Numbered from the stretch's first letter, positions 9,979-19,118 are shown. The stretch is DNA of 64,000 bases from CAWJEL01 sp964647255 (GCA_964647255.1 CAZYGI010000014.1:4606-68605); one strand, 5' to 3'. The notes: a model not told the origin generated them from the letters alone. Numbers and translations are program-made.

Positions 9979-10182
9979 CTACTTCTTGAGGGTGTTGAAC
10001 TTAAAGGGCAGGTAGAGTGGGCAGAAACGCAGTGCGGCAGTGACCAACAGAATCGCGCCCAAGAGCACGATGATGACTTGCAGCGCGACCGAGGTCATCG
10101 GCACCACGAAGCCGATGATCAGCAGAATGGCGCCAACGACGGCGCGGATGATGCGATCCGTGTTTCCAATGTTGGGTTTCAT
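9979..10182 (-). CDS. Small DUF2892 (YgaP-like) inner membrane protein
   Basis: This 67-residue protein begins with KPNIGNTDRIIRAVVG, the usual DUF2892 opening, and has two hydrophobic helices (about 14-31 and 34-50). It ends in CPLYLPFKFNTLKK; the CPLY stretch is also typical. The family is found alone or fused to rhodanese domains; its function is poorly known. The ATG at 10180-10182 was chosen because it lies downstream of a promoter at 10254-10282 and gives the family length. The gene stands alone and is divergent from the HAD gene. Confidence 0.85.
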   Translation of the reverse strand: MKPNIGNTDRIIRAVVGAILLIIGFVVPMTSVALQVIIVLLGAILLVTAALRFCPLYLPFKFNTLKK

Positions 10183-10253
10183 AAGAGGCCTCTCACCAAA
10201 AGGATCCCGCACCTGCAAACCGGTGGGCTCACAGGCTGACGGGTTTGGACAGG

Positions 10254-10282
10254 AGTATAGCACCGCCTGTCCAGGCGTCCAA
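10254..10282 (-). promoter_or_regulatory. Promoter for the DUF2892 gene, with inverted repeat in the spacer
   Basis: The minus strand carries TTGGAC (10277-10282), a 17-nt spacer and TATACT (10254-10259). A 6-bp inverted repeat, CGCCTG/CAGGCG (10264-10277), lies mostly in the spacer and could be an operator. Confidence 0.5.
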
Positions 10283-10305
10283 CTCCGGGAATCTCCCGCA
10301 GAGAG

Positions 10306-10334
10306 TTGACGATCTCCCGAACCTGCCTTACACT
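10306..10334 (+). promoter_or_regulatory. Promoter for the HAD hydrolase gene
   Basis: TTGACG (10306-10311), a 17-nt spacer and TACACT (10329-10334) lie 42 nt before the HAD start. It is back to back with the DUF2892 promoter. Confidence 0.6.
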
Positions 10335-10376
10335 CGCGTTGATCCAAACGATAGACGATGAGATGGGATAATCACG

Positions 10377-11087
10377 ATGCCGATGCCTTTGCGAGCAATC
10401 CTATTCGACCTGGACGGTACGCTGTTGGACAGCAACATGGAGGTTTTCCTGCCGCGCTACTTCGAGCGGCTTTCGGCGCGGATGGCGCACCTGGCGCCGC
10501 CCAAAACATTCATCGCCCATCTGCTGCAGGCGACGGAGGCCATGCTGGCGAACGACGGCCGCGCCACCAACGAGGAGGTTTTCGCTGCGGCGTTCTTCCC
10601 GTTTGCCGGCCGCGCCCGCGCCGAGCTGGAGCCGACCTTTCTTGACTTCTACGCCCATGACTTCCCAAAGCTGCGGGCCTTGACGGCGCGTAAGCCGGAG
10701 GCGCGGCCCGTGGTGCAGCTCGCCTTTGCGCTGGGCTATGACGTCGCCATCTCCACCAACCCGCTCTTCCCTGCGACGGCCATTCGACAGCGGCTCGAAT
10801 GGGCGGGCGTCGCCGATTTCCCGTACCGGGTCGTGACGGCCTACGAGAACAGCCGCTACTGCAAGCCGAACCTGCGCTATTTCGACGCCATCGCCGATCA
10901 GTTGGGCCGTGCGCCTGGGGAGTGCCTGGTGGTCGGCGACGAGGACATGGACATGGTCGCGGCCCGCAGCGGCTTCCCGACCTACCTGGTGCCCGGCCCT
11001 GCCACCCGGCTCGATCCCGCCACGCCCGCGCCCACTCACCGCGGCTCGCTGGCCGAAATCGCGCAACTTTTGACAAAACAGGACTGA
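10377..11087 (+). CDS. HAD-superfamily hydrolase (phosphatase-like)
   Basis: The 236-residue cytoplasmic enzyme has all four HAD motifs: DLDGT near residue 11 (Asp nucleophile), the Thr/Ser of AISTN in motif II, the Lys in CKPNLRYF (motif III), and GDEDMD (motif IV). An alpha-helical cap lies between motifs I and II, as in subfamily IA phosphatases. The substrate cannot be told from sequence. The next gene, an MFS permease, starts 41 nt later, so they may be co-transcribed. No strong Shine-Dalgarno sequence is visible, and a start two codons later is equally possible. Confidence 0.85.
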   Translation: MPMPLRAILFDLDGTLLDSNMEVFLPRYFERLSARMAHLAPPKTFIAHLLQATEAMLANDGRATNEEVFAAAFFPFAGRARAELEPTFLDFYAHDFPKLRALTARKPEARPVVQLAFALGYDVAISTNPLFPATAIRQRLEWAGVADFPYRVVTAYENSRYCKPNLRYFDAIADQLGRAPGECLVVGDEDMDMVAARSGFPTYLVPGPATRLDPATPAPTHRGSLAEIAQLLTKQD

Positions 11088-11128
11088 CTTGATTGGTTTT
11101 GAGTCCGAAAGGCAAATGTTCCGATCCC

Positions 11129-12328
11129 ATGGCAACGCTTACCCAGGCGATTCCTCTAGCCACAACCGACGACGCCGAGCGATTCCACACCCCCGGTGTG
11201 CTCACGGTGGTCAGCGGTCATGCGATGCATGACACTTACACCGCGTTCCTGCCGCCACTCCTCCCCGTGCTCATCGAGAAGTTCGCCCTGTCAAATTCGC
11301 AGGCCGGACTGCTGAACGTCTTCATGCAGTGGCCATCGCTGGCACAGCCGTTTATCGGCTACCTGGCCGATCACGTCAACCTCCGTTACCTGGTCATCTT
11401 CGCGCCGGCGATCAGCGCGGCCGCAATGAGCCTGCTGGGCATCGCGCCCAGCTACGCGGTGCTGGCGCTGCTGCTGATCGTCGTCGGCTTCAGCGCGGCC
11501 GGGCTGCACGCGGTGGGGCCGGTGATCATCGGCAACCTGTCGGGCCGCAGCCTGGGCCGGGGCATGGGGATGTGGATGGTCGGCGGCGGGTTGGGCTACA
11601 CCGTGGGGCCGCTGCTCATCGTCGCCGCGCTGGGCCTGGTGAAGCTGGAAGGCACGCCGTGGCTGATGGCCGGCGGCATCCTGGCTTCCGCGGTGCTTTA
11701 CGTCCGGCTGCGCAACGTCTCGTCGCAGACGAACGGGGGCGCGCAGACGCGGCCGTGGCGGCAGGCGTTCCGCGCGCTGCGGCCCGTGATGATCCCGGTG
11801 ATCGGCATCACGGTGGTGCGCTCATTTATGGCCTCAGCCCTGGGCACCTTCCTGCCGACCTTTCTCAAGAGCGAGGGGAGCGGCCTCTGGTTCGCCGGCG
11901 CGGCGCTCTCGATTTTCGAGGCTGCCGGGATGGTCGGCTCGCTGGGGGCCGGCTCGCTGAGCGACCGGATGGGCCGGCGGCGCATCCTGGCGGTCGCAAT
12001 GGCGCTGGCTTCCCCGCTGATGGCGGCCTTCCTCCTGGCTCGCGGCGCCGCGCGGCTGCCGATCCTGGTGGCATTGGGGATCTGTGCGCTGTCTATCATG
12101 CCGGTGATGATGGCGCTGCTCCAGGAGAACTTCCGGGAGAACCGCGCGTTAGTCAACGGCATCTACCTGGGCCTCAGCTTCCTAACCAACGCTGGCGCCA
12201 CGGTCATCCTCGGCGCACTAGCCGATGGATTCAGCATGCGCACTGCTTTTGCGGTGAGCGCGGCCGTGCCGCTGTTGGGGCTGCCCCTGGTCTGGCTGTT
12301 GCCGAAAGGAACCCCCCATGGAAATTGA
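11129..12328 (+). CDS. MFS permease of the fosmidomycin-resistance (Fsr) type
   Basis: This 399-residue protein has about twelve hydrophobic helices. The N-terminal SGHAMHDTYTAFLPPLLP is the hallmark of Fsr-like major facilitator proteins, and the loop motif SDRMGRRR follows the seventh helix region. It probably exports a small molecule by proton antiport. The start at 11129 begins MATLTQ; an in-frame codon at 11093 would only add a hydrophilic tail. The 3' end overlaps the next gene by 11 bp, which suggests translational coupling with the Vps62-like protein. Confidence 0.85.
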   Translation: MATLTQAIPLATTDDAERFHTPGVLTVVSGHAMHDTYTAFLPPLLPVLIEKFALSNSQAGLLNVFMQWPSLAQPFIGYLADHVNLRYLVIFAPAISAAAMSLLGIAPSYAVLALLLIVVGFSAAGLHAVGPVIIGNLSGRSLGRGMGMWMVGGGLGYTVGPLLIVAALGLVKLEGTPWLMAGGILASAVLYVRLRNVSSQTNGGAQTRPWRQAFRALRPVMIPVIGITVVRSFMASALGTFLPTFLKSEGSGLWFAGAALSIFEAAGMVGSLGAGSLSDRMGRRRILAVAMALASPLMAAFLLARGAARLPILVALGICALSIMPVMMALLQENFRENRALVNGIYLGLSFLTNAGATVILGALADGFSMRTAFAVSAAVPLLGLPLVWLLPKGTPHGN

Positions 12329-13508
12329 TGATCTTCACGTCAAATATGCCCCCATCCTCCGTTTTGCGCGCGGCGAGCGGTTCTTCCCGATGGCGATGGA
12401 CGATTTCCTGGGCTACACCGCGCTGTACCGCAAGGGCGAGCGGCGGCCCAGGATCGCGCGCGGCAGAGTGACCGCCGACGATCTGCTGCGCCGCGGCGCG
12501 GAGGAGGTGTTCCTGCGCTCCGTGGCAGGCGGCCCGCTCACCGGCGCCGAAGTCGCCAGCCAGTGGGGAACCGCCACGCTGAAGCTACTGCGCGAGTGGA
12601 CCAGTCGGCCGGCGATCGCCTGGACGCCAAACCTGGCCCAGGCCGCGTACCGCTGGTTCAGCGCAAAGACCAGCGCGGCGACCAAACACTTCTGGTGGAA
12701 CAACATGCTGTTTGCGCAGCTCTCCCACGCGCTGGGCAGCGGCCTGGACAGCGCCGATCTGCCCCGCTTCACCCTGCCGGGCGACATGCGCCAGGCAGCC
12801 ATTGACGCGTATGCCGAGAGCCAGAGCGGCCAGCCGCGCTACACCTATTACTATCACACCGTGCGCGAGGGCGACATCCTGAACCTGCAATACTGGTTCT
12901 TCTACGCCTACAACGACTGGGGCAACGGCTACGGCGGGTTCAACGACCACGAGGGGGATTGGGAAGGTTTCCACGTCTTCTTCAAGCTGGAGGGCGGGCG
13001 GCCGGTCGAGCCGCCGGCGTACGTCTGCTTCCTGGGGCACGAGTCGCGGCTGACCAAGCCGTGGGAGCATCCCGACGTCGAGAAGGTCGGCACGCACCCG
13101 GTCATCTACGTCGCCGCGGGCTCGCACGCCAGCTATCCGCAGCAGAAGCTCTACCCGTTGGTTGAGCTGTACAATCTGATTGATTACGCCACCGGCGACG
13201 CCACGAACCTGGATCACGACGCGTGGGTGAGCCGCCGCGCGTTGGGGAGCGCGGACGGCGCGGCCGCGGCGCCGCTGCTCGACTATTCCGGCTCATGGGG
13301 CACGCGTTACTGGCTGAACCTGAGCTGGCTGCAGATGGCCCTGCGCAGCGTCGCGTCCGGCGGTGAGGTGCTGGCGCGCATCCTGCCGGGCGAGGTCGAG
13401 CTCCCCGGCGTCAGCGCGCCCCGCGGCCCCCGGTTCAGCGCAGGAGGCGGCGAACGCGAGAGCTGGCGCGATCCGCTGGCATTTGCGGGGCTGCTTCCGG
13501 CGCGCTGA
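12318..13508 (+). CDS. Vps62-related protein
   Basis: The 396-residue soluble protein has no signal peptide. Its central part, about residues 190-275, contains YWFFYAYNDWGN, NDHEGDWEGF and HPVIYVAAGSHASYP, which I recognise from the Vps62/DUF946 family. That family is known in fungi, where it was named from vacuolar sorting mutants, and in plants; it is sparse in bacteria, and no biochemical activity is established. The ATG at 12318 follows AAAGGA. The start overlaps the MFS gene by 11 bp, and a PyrK-like gene follows 35 bp later. The conserved His, Asp and Glu residues would suit a metal or hydrolase site, which is inference. Confidence 0.7.
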   Translation: MEIDDLHVKYAPILRFARGERFFPMAMDDFLGYTALYRKGERRPRIARGRVTADDLLRRGAEEVFLRSVAGGPLTGAEVASQWGTATLKLLREWTSRPAIAWTPNLAQAAYRWFSAKTSAATKHFWWNNMLFAQLSHALGSGLDSADLPRFTLPGDMRQAAIDAYAESQSGQPRYTYYYHTVREGDILNLQYWFFYAYNDWGNGYGGFNDHEGDWEGFHVFFKLEGGRPVEPPAYVCFLGHESRLTKPWEHPDVEKVGTHPVIYVAAGSHASYPQQKLYPLVELYNLIDYATGDATNLDHDAWVSRRALGSADGAAAAPLLDYSGSWGTRYWLNLSWLQMALRSVASGGEVLARILPGEVELPGVSAPRGPRFSAGGGERESWRDPLAFAGLLPAR

Positions 13509-13543
13509 TGCGTCAACGGTTCTAGATTTTCAGAACGGACATC

Positions 13544-14323
13544 ATGCTTCAAACGACCGCCATCCTGATGGATCGCCGCACGACCGGCGCCGCGCATGAA
13601 CTGACGCTGGCCGCGCCGGAGCTGGCGCGCGGCTTGGGGCCGGGGCAGGCGGTGCTGGTGAAAGCCGGCTGGGGGCCGGCGCTGACGCTGCGGCGGACGT
13701 TCTACCCGATCGGCCTGGCCGCGGAGACGTGGACGCTGCGTGTGCCGCCGGGCGGCGACTGGGGCCACGCGTGGCTGCGCGCTGCGGCGCTCGGCAGCGA
13801 GATAGACTGCCTGGGGCCGGTCGGCCAGGGGTTCGGGCTCCCGCCCGCGGCGCATAACCTGCTGTGCCTGGGCGAAGGGGAGCTGGCCTGGGCGCTGCTG
13901 CCCGCGGCCGCGGCAGCCGACGGCCAGGGGATGGCCGTAACGTTTGCGGTGGAAGGCGTCACCGGCCGGTCGCTTGCGCCGGCGAGCCGCCTGCCGCCCG
14001 GCGTCGAATACGTCGCGGCCACGCTGGACGGCAGCCTGGGCCGGCCCGGCACGCTCGCGCCGCTCCTTGCCGAGCTGCTGCCGTGGGCCGACGCGGCGTT
14101 TCTGGCCGGGTCGCTCACCTTTTACGGCCGGATGACGGCCGCGATCCAGGCTGCACGCTTCCGGCTGAACCGCGGCTTCGGCCAGGCGCTTTATCCGGCG
14201 ACGTTTCTCTGCGGCACGGGCGCGTGCCAGGCCTGCGCCGCGGACGTCGCGGGCGGCCGCCGGCGCGTCTGCCTGCGCGGGCCGGTGTTTGACCTGACCG
14301 ACATCACCGGGCGAACCGACTGA
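13544..14323 (+). CDS. PyrK-like electron-transfer protein (FAD, [2Fe-2S])
   Basis: The 259-residue protein resembles the electron-transfer subunit of dihydroorotate dehydrogenase B. The C-terminal cluster motif is clear: FLCGTGACQACAADV, then a Cys about 12 residues on, in CLRGPVF, giving four Cys ligands. The N-terminal two thirds would be the FAD/NAD-binding ferredoxin-reductase-like part. A weak RRTFYP sequence stands where the FAD-binding RxYS motif is expected. No pyrD or other pyrimidine gene is nearby, so it may serve another oxidoreductase. The flanking genes are MFS permeases. Confidence 0.75.
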   Translation: MLQTTAILMDRRTTGAAHELTLAAPELARGLGPGQAVLVKAGWGPALTLRRTFYPIGLAAETWTLRVPPGGDWGHAWLRAAALGSEIDCLGPVGQGFGLPPAAHNLLCLGEGELAWALLPAAAAADGQGMAVTFAVEGVTGRSLAPASRLPPGVEYVAATLDGSLGRPGTLAPLLAELLPWADAAFLAGSLTFYGRMTAAIQAARFRLNRGFGQALYPATFLCGTGACQACAADVAGGRRRVCLRGPVFDLTDITGRTD

Positions 14324-14448
14324 CTTGCACCTGGGACGCGGATCACCGGCCCCGCCGTTTCGGGCGCGAGCGCGGATAAGCGCGGACAACTACATTTTCG
14401 TCGCCGCGTTCGCCGCCTGCGACCCAGACACTGATCTCGAAAGACCCT

Positions 14449-15729
14449 ATGAACCTAAACCTTCGTCTGATCAATCCGCTGCGCCGGCCTCCCGACGCGG
14501 CGCCGACACCGGCGCAAACCGAGGCGAACGTCCGCCATCTCGTGTGGGAAATCGGCTGGTTTGGCATCGCCTGGGGGACGGTCATCAACTTCCTGCAAGT
14601 GTACGAGGTGCGGCTGGGCGCATCAAGCCTGCTGGTCGGCGCGATCACCTACGGCCCGGCATTGGTGGGCATCTTCTGGCAATTGCCCGCAGTGCGCCTG
14701 ATCATGCGCACCGGCCACCGGATGCGCTGGGTGATCGGGGCCGGGTTCTTCTATCGGCTGATGTTCCTGCTGGTGGCGCTCACGCCGTTCATCTTGATGC
14801 GCGGCCGCGCCGAGGCGACCGCGGGGATCTGGGTCCTGCAGGCGATCCCGGTGACCATCAGCAACATCACCTTCCTTTCGATGCTCGCCGACGCCGTCTC
14901 CTCCGATCGGATGACGCAGGTGGTCGGCTGGCGCCTCGCGGCGTTCGGCCTCTCGAACACGCTCGCGACGCTGTTCAGCGGCCCGCTGCTGCAAGCCCTG
15001 CCGTTCCCTTTGAACTATCAAGTGCTGTTCCTGATCGGGTTCACGGCGTCGCTGGTCAGTTGGTGGCATGTCAACCAGATTCATGTGCCCGACCGCGAGC
15101 CTGATCGCCGCAAGGCCCAACCGCTGAAGCGTGAAATGGGCCGGGCCCTGTCCCACCCGCGGTTCGGGCGTTATCTGCTGGCGGTTGGCGTGCTGCAGTT
15201 TGCGCTGGGGATGATCGCGCCGCTGCTGCCGCTCTATTGGGTGCGCCGGTTGAGCGCCACCGACGGGCAGATCAGCATCGTGATGACCGTCTTCTCCGGC
15301 GTCATGGTGCTTGGCTCGCTGACCACCAGGCGCGTGGTGGCGCGGATCGGCCGCGAACGCGCGCTGGCGGCCGGCGCGCTGGGCTATGCGCTCTATCCGC
15401 TGCTCACGTCGCTCTCGCCGTCGGTCTGGTGGCTGATCCCCTGGGCCGCGCTGGCCGGTTTCATGAACGCGGCGATGTCCGTGACGCTTTTCGACAATTT
15501 GATATCCGTGACGCCCGACGGCGAGCGCACGACGCACATCGCGATCTACAACAACGTGATCAACATCGCGCTGTTTGCTGGCCCGATCATCGCCGGCCTG
15601 TTGGCGGCCAACGGCGCCCGGACTGCGTTGGCGTTGCAGATCACCGCAGGGGTTTTCCTGGTGTCTGCGGTGCTGCTGGCCACGCGCAGAAAGGGGCCGG
15701 TCCCGCAGCCGCCCGCCGAGCCTATCTGA
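14449..15729 (+). CDS. MFS transporter
   Basis: The 426-residue protein has about twelve hydrophobic helices, with a cytoplasmic loop rich in basic residues near the middle (DREPDRRKAQPLKREMG). A hydrophilic N-terminal tail of some 30 residues precedes helix 1. It is not closely related to the Fsr-type permease at 11129. The substrate is unknown. It is convergent with the UPF0210 gene, with only 18 bp between the stop codons. The 125-bp gap upstream (14324-14448) shows no clear promoter. Confidence 0.8.
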   Translation: MNLNLRLINPLRRPPDAAPTPAQTEANVRHLVWEIGWFGIAWGTVINFLQVYEVRLGASSLLVGAITYGPALVGIFWQLPAVRLIMRTGHRMRWVIGAGFFYRLMFLLVALTPFILMRGRAEATAGIWVLQAIPVTISNITFLSMLADAVSSDRMTQVVGWRLAAFGLSNTLATLFSGPLLQALPFPLNYQVLFLIGFTASLVSWWHVNQIHVPDREPDRRKAQPLKREMGRALSHPRFGRYLLAVGVLQFALGMIAPLLPLYWVRRLSATDGQISIVMTVFSGVMVLGSLTTRRVVARIGRERALAAGALGYALYPLLTSLSPSVWWLIPWAALAGFMNAAMSVTLFDNLISVTPDGERTTHIAIYNNVINIALFAGPIIAGLLAANGARTALALQITAGVFLVSAVLLATRRKGPVPQPPAEPI

Positions 15730-15747
15730 ACAGTCACGGTTCCTTAA

Positions 15748-17106
15748 TCAATTCCGCATACTCATCACCGTTGACGGCAGCCGCCCGCCGCGCCGCATGA
15801 AGGCGCGGGCCGAGAACGGGTTGACCCGCATCACCGGCGCGACACCAAGCAGGCCGCCAAACGATACGAGGTCGCCAGCCTGCCGGCCCGGCGCCGGGAT
15901 CACACGCACCGCGGTCGTCTTGTCGTTGATGATGCCGATCGCCAGCTCGTCCGCGATGATCGCGGCGATGGTCTCCGCGGGCGTGTCGCCGGGGATGGCG
16001 AACATATCCAGCCCCACAGAGCAGACCGCGGTCAGCGCCTCCAACTTGTCCAGGCTCAGCGCGCCCTGCAGCACCGCCTCGATCATGCCCGCGTCCTCGC
16101 TCACCGGGATGAAGGTCCCGCTGAGGCCGCCGACGTTGCCGCTCGCCATCACGCCGCCCTTCTTCACCGCATCCATCAGCAGGGCAATTGCCAGGGTCGA
16201 GCCGTGCGCGCCGATGTGCTCGATGCCGAACGCCTCGACGACGTTCGCCACCGAATCGCCGGCCGCGGTGGTGGACGCCAGCGAGATGTCCACGATGCCG
16301 AACGGGATGCCCAAATCCGCCGCCAGCTCGCGGCCGATCAGCTCGCCGGCGCGGGTGATCTTGAACACAGTGCGCTTGATCACCTCGGAAAGCTGCGTCA
16401 GGTCGCAATCGCGGTTCTTCTCCACCACGCTGCGGACCACACCCGGCCCGCTGATCCCAACATTCAGCGTCACGTCCGGCTCGCCGACGCCGTGATACGC
16501 GCCGGCCATGAACGGGTTGTCCTCGGGCGCGTTGACGAAGACGACGAACTTGGCGCAGCCGATGGCGTCGGGCGTGGCTGCCGCGGTCGCCTTAAGCATC
16601 GGCCCCAGCAGATTAACGGCGTCCAGGTTCAGCCCAGCGTGCGTCGAGCCGACATTGAGGAACGCACACACACGGCCGGTCGCGGCCAGCACTGCGGGCA
16701 GCGCCTCGATCAGCACTTGATCGGACCGGGTCAGCCCCTTCTGCACCAACGCGCCGAAGCCGCCAATGAAATCAATCCCCGCGTCCCGTGCGGCCCGGTC
16801 GAGCGTCTGCGCCATCGCCAGGTACTTCTCCGGCGTCGCGTGCGTCTCCATGATCAGGCTGACCGGCGTCACCGAGATGCGCTTGTTGACGATGGGGATG
16901 CCGTACTTGACCTCCAGCGGCCGGGCGTGGCTGATCAACGCGCAGGCGTAGCCGTTGACCTTGCGGTAGACCTTCTCCTGGAACGCCGCGAAATCCGAGT
17001 CAATGCAATCCTTGAGGTTGACCCCCAGCGTCGTCGTGCGGATATCCAGGTTCTGGTGCAGCGTCATGTTCGCGGTTTCGAACAGTTCTTCGACGTCGAA
17101 TTTCAT
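15748..17106 (-). CDS. UPF0210 / PFL-family protein
   Basis: The 452-residue protein matches the UPF0210 family, whose fold resembles pyruvate formate-lyase but whose reaction is not established. Recognisable pieces are the start MKFDVEELFETANM, the NLDIRTTTLG segment, and a Gly-rich GNVGGLSGTFIPVSEDAGM stretch. Length equals the usual 450 or so. It sits 3 bp downstream of the ACT-domain gene, its almost constant genomic partner, so the two are surely co-transcribed and the ACT protein may be its regulatory subunit. Confidence 0.9.
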   Translation of the reverse strand: MKFDVEELFETANMTLHQNLDIRTTTLGVNLKDCIDSDFAAFQEKVYRKVNGYACALISHARPLEVKYGIPIVNKRISVTPVSLIMETHATPEKYLAMAQTLDRAARDAGIDFIGGFGALVQKGLTRSDQVLIEALPAVLAATGRVCAFLNVGSTHAGLNLDAVNLLGPMLKATAAATPDAIGCAKFVVFVNAPEDNPFMAGAYHGVGEPDVTLNVGISGPGVVRSVVEKNRDCDLTQLSEVIKRTVFKITRAGELIGRELAADLGIPFGIVDISLASTTAAGDSVANVVEAFGIEHIGAHGSTLAIALLMDAVKKGGVMASGNVGGLSGTFIPVSEDAGMIEAVLQGALSLDKLEALTAVCSVGLDMFAIPGDTPAETIAAIIADELAIGIINDKTTAVRVIPAPGRQAGDLVSFGGLLGVAPVMRVNPFSARAFMRRGGRLPSTVMSMRN

Positions 17107-17109
17107 CGT

Positions 17110-17409
17110 TTATATCCTGTGCATCATCTTGAACACGTTCTGGTGCTGGATCTGGATGCGCATCCCCATATCGTCGCCCAGCGCCTGCAGTTGGGCGCTG
17201 AGGGTTTCCAGGTCGCGGTTGGCCGCGCGCATGTCCACCGCCATCGTCATCACGAAGTAGCCCTCCATGACGCCCTGGCTGATGTCCTCGATGTTGATGT
17301 CCGCTTCGTACAACAGGCCGGCAATCCGGGCGACGATCCCTTTCCGGTCCTGGCCGATCACGGTGATGAAAAGCAGCTCTTTTGTAGACAGTGTAGTTTC
17401 CTGATCCAT
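17110..17409 (-). CDS. ACT-domain protein (UPF0237)
   Basis: The 99-residue protein is a stand-alone ACT domain. It has the opening ITVIGQDRKGIVARIAGLL and the DINIEDISQGV strand-helix region that forms the ligand pocket in this family. ACT domains bind amino acids or other small molecules. The start MDQETT at 17407-17409 was preferred over an upstream in-frame ATG because the family starts there and the upstream stretch overlaps a hairpin. It immediately precedes the UPF0210 gene. Confidence 0.88.
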   Translation of the reverse strand: MDQETTLSTKELLFITVIGQDRKGIVARIAGLLYEADINIEDISQGVMEGYFVMTMAVDMRAANRDLETLSAQLQALGDDMGMRIQIQHQNVFKMMHRI

Positions 17410-17443
17410 GAGTGGTTGCCTCAACAATGACGGGATATGAAAA

Positions 17444-17473
17444 GCCGGCGCCAGTCGGGGCGACTGTGCCGGC
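17444..17473 (-). terminator. Hairpin between the amidohydrolase and ACT genes
   Basis: Arms GCCGGC plus CAGTCG pair with one bulge around a short G-rich loop. On the minus strand the hairpin is followed by CTTTTC. It may terminate the amidohydrolase transcript or be a leader element of the ACT gene. Confidence 0.5.
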
Positions 17474-17516
17474 AACGAGTGAAACCTGGACATCTGACGA
17501 AATGATAATCAAATCA

Positions 17517-19118
17517 TCAGATCGCGCCAAATCGGTCATACACCCACTGCCCGCCCACCATCGTTCGCACAGGCCGGATGTCTCGTAGCTCGTGCGGGTT
17601 GCACCGGAACGGATCAGTCTCTAACACGATCAGGTCGGCCAGATAGCCGGGGGCGAGCCGGCCCAGGCGATCCTCCATGCCGGCCGCGTAGGCCGCGCCC
17701 GCGGTGTAGCCGTGCAGCGCCTCCGCCAGGGTCAGCCGCTGCGCCGGATACCAACCGTCCACGCCCGGCGACCCATCGGCGCGCCGGCGGGTCACCGCGG
17801 CGTGCAGCCCCAGGAAGGGGTTGGGCGACTCCACCGGCGCATCGGAGCCAAAGGCAACGCGGGCGCCCGCCTGGAGCTGGGTGCGCCAGGCATACGCGAG
17901 CCCGGCGCGGGGCCCCCAATGCCGGTCGGCGATCAGCATGTCGGAGGTCGCGTGAAGCGGCTGCATGGACGCGATCACGTTCAGCTCGGCCAGCCGGCCG
18001 GCGTCGGCGGGATGGATGACCTGGACATGTTCGATGCGGTGGCGCAGGTCCGGCCCGGCCAGATGCTCGTGCTCATAGCCGCGCAACCGCTGATAAGCAT
18101 CGAGCACCGCGCGGACGGCGCGGTCGCCGATGGCATGGACAGCCAGGCTCAAGCCGTTCTGGGCCGCCAGCCGGCCGTGCTCGAAAAGCTGATCGGCGTC
18201 CATCATCAGAATGCCGCAGTCGTCCGTCCCCTCGTAGGGCGCCAGCATGGCGGCCGTCTGCGGGCCCAGCGCGCCATCCATGAAGACCTTGACCGCGCCG
18301 ATCCGCAGCATATCGTCGCCGAAGCCGGTGCGCAGCCCCAGGCCCGCGACCAGGGGCAAATCCTCCAGCGGGATGCTCTTGAGGACGCGCAGCTTCAGCT
18401 CGTCGGCCGCGTGGAGAAGCTGCAGCGCCGCAAAACAGTTCCGGCGGTCGAAATCATGAACGCCGGTCAGGCCAACTCGCCACAACGTGGGCAGGGCGCG
18501 GCGAAGGGCTGCGGCGGTCTGCGCCGCGGAGGGCCGCGGGATGATATTGGCGACCAGATCCATCGCGGTCTCGTAGAGGACGCCGTCCAGGTTGCCGTCC
18601 GGGCCGCGTCCCAGACGTCCACCGGCCGGGTCGGGCGAGGCGGCCGTGAGCCCGGCGAGCGCGAGCGCAGCATGGTTGACCCAGGCAGAATGATAGGACT
18701 TGTGCGTGATGTAAACGGGGTTGTGCGGCGCGGCCGCGTCGAGGTCGGCGGCTGTGCCGGGGCCATCCGGCCAGACGTTCTGATTGAAGGTCTGCCCGCG
18801 CACCCACTCGCCGGGCGGAGTCAGGCGGGCGCGCTCGGCCACGCGGCGCAAACACTCGGCGCGCGTGGTCGTCTCGCAGTCAATCCGCTCCAGGCCGAGC
18901 GCATAGTACTCCAGGTGCAGGTGAGCATCGGTCAGGCCCGGCAGCAGCACCCGACCCTCCAGGTCCTCAACGGCAAAGCGGCTGCCGAACTCAGCCAGCA
19001 GACGGTCAGTGGCGCCCACGGCCACGATGCGATCCCCGTCAATGGCGATGGCCGTGGCAGCCGCTTGCCGGTCGTCCAGCGTGTGAATCCGTGCGTTGGT
19101 GAGAAGCATGGCTGTCAT
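17517..19118 (-). CDS. YtcJ-type metal-dependent amidohydrolase
   Basis: The 533-residue protein has the amidohydrolase-3 layout: a small N-terminal beta domain, the metal motif LTDAHLHLEYY (about residue 64), the later HAIGDRA and RHRIEHVQ histidines, and FGSDAPVESPNP near the C-terminus with the catalytic Asp. Members hydrolyse C-N bonds of unknown small amides. It lies 18 bp downstream of the S51 homologue and probably shares its transcript. A second ATG four codons in (MLLTNARI) could be the true start. Confidence 0.88.
   Translation of the reverse strand: MTAMLLTNARIHTLDDRQAAATAIAIDGDRIVAVGATDRLLAEFGSRFAVEDLEGRVLLPGLTDAHLHLEYYALGLERIDCETTTRAECLRRVAERARLTPPGEWVRGQTFNQNVWPDGPGTAADLDAAAPHNPVYITHKSYHSAWVNHAALALAGLTAASPDPAGGRLGRGPDGNLDGVLYETAMDLVANIIPRPSAAQTAAALRRALPTLWRVGLTGVHDFDRRNCFAALQLLHAADELKLRVLKSIPLEDLPLVAGLGLRTGFGDDMLRIGAVKVFMDGALGPQTAAMLAPYEGTDDCGILMMDADQLFEHGRLAAQNGLSLAVHAIGDRAVRAVLDAYQRLRGYEHEHLAGPDLRHRIEHVQVIHPADAGRLAELNVIASMQPLHATSDMLIADRHWGPRAGLAYAWRTQLQAGARVAFGSDAPVESPNPFLGLHAAVTRRRADGSPGVDGWYPAQRLTLAEALHGYTAGAAYAAGMEDRLGRLAPGYLADLIVLETDPFRCNPHELRDIRPVRTMVGGQWVYDRFGAI

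Noticed and set aside
16204..17430. A 408-codon plus-strand frame over the UPF0210 and ACT genes
   Set aside because: It is antisense to two well-matched family members and has His/Arg/Asp-rich shadow composition.
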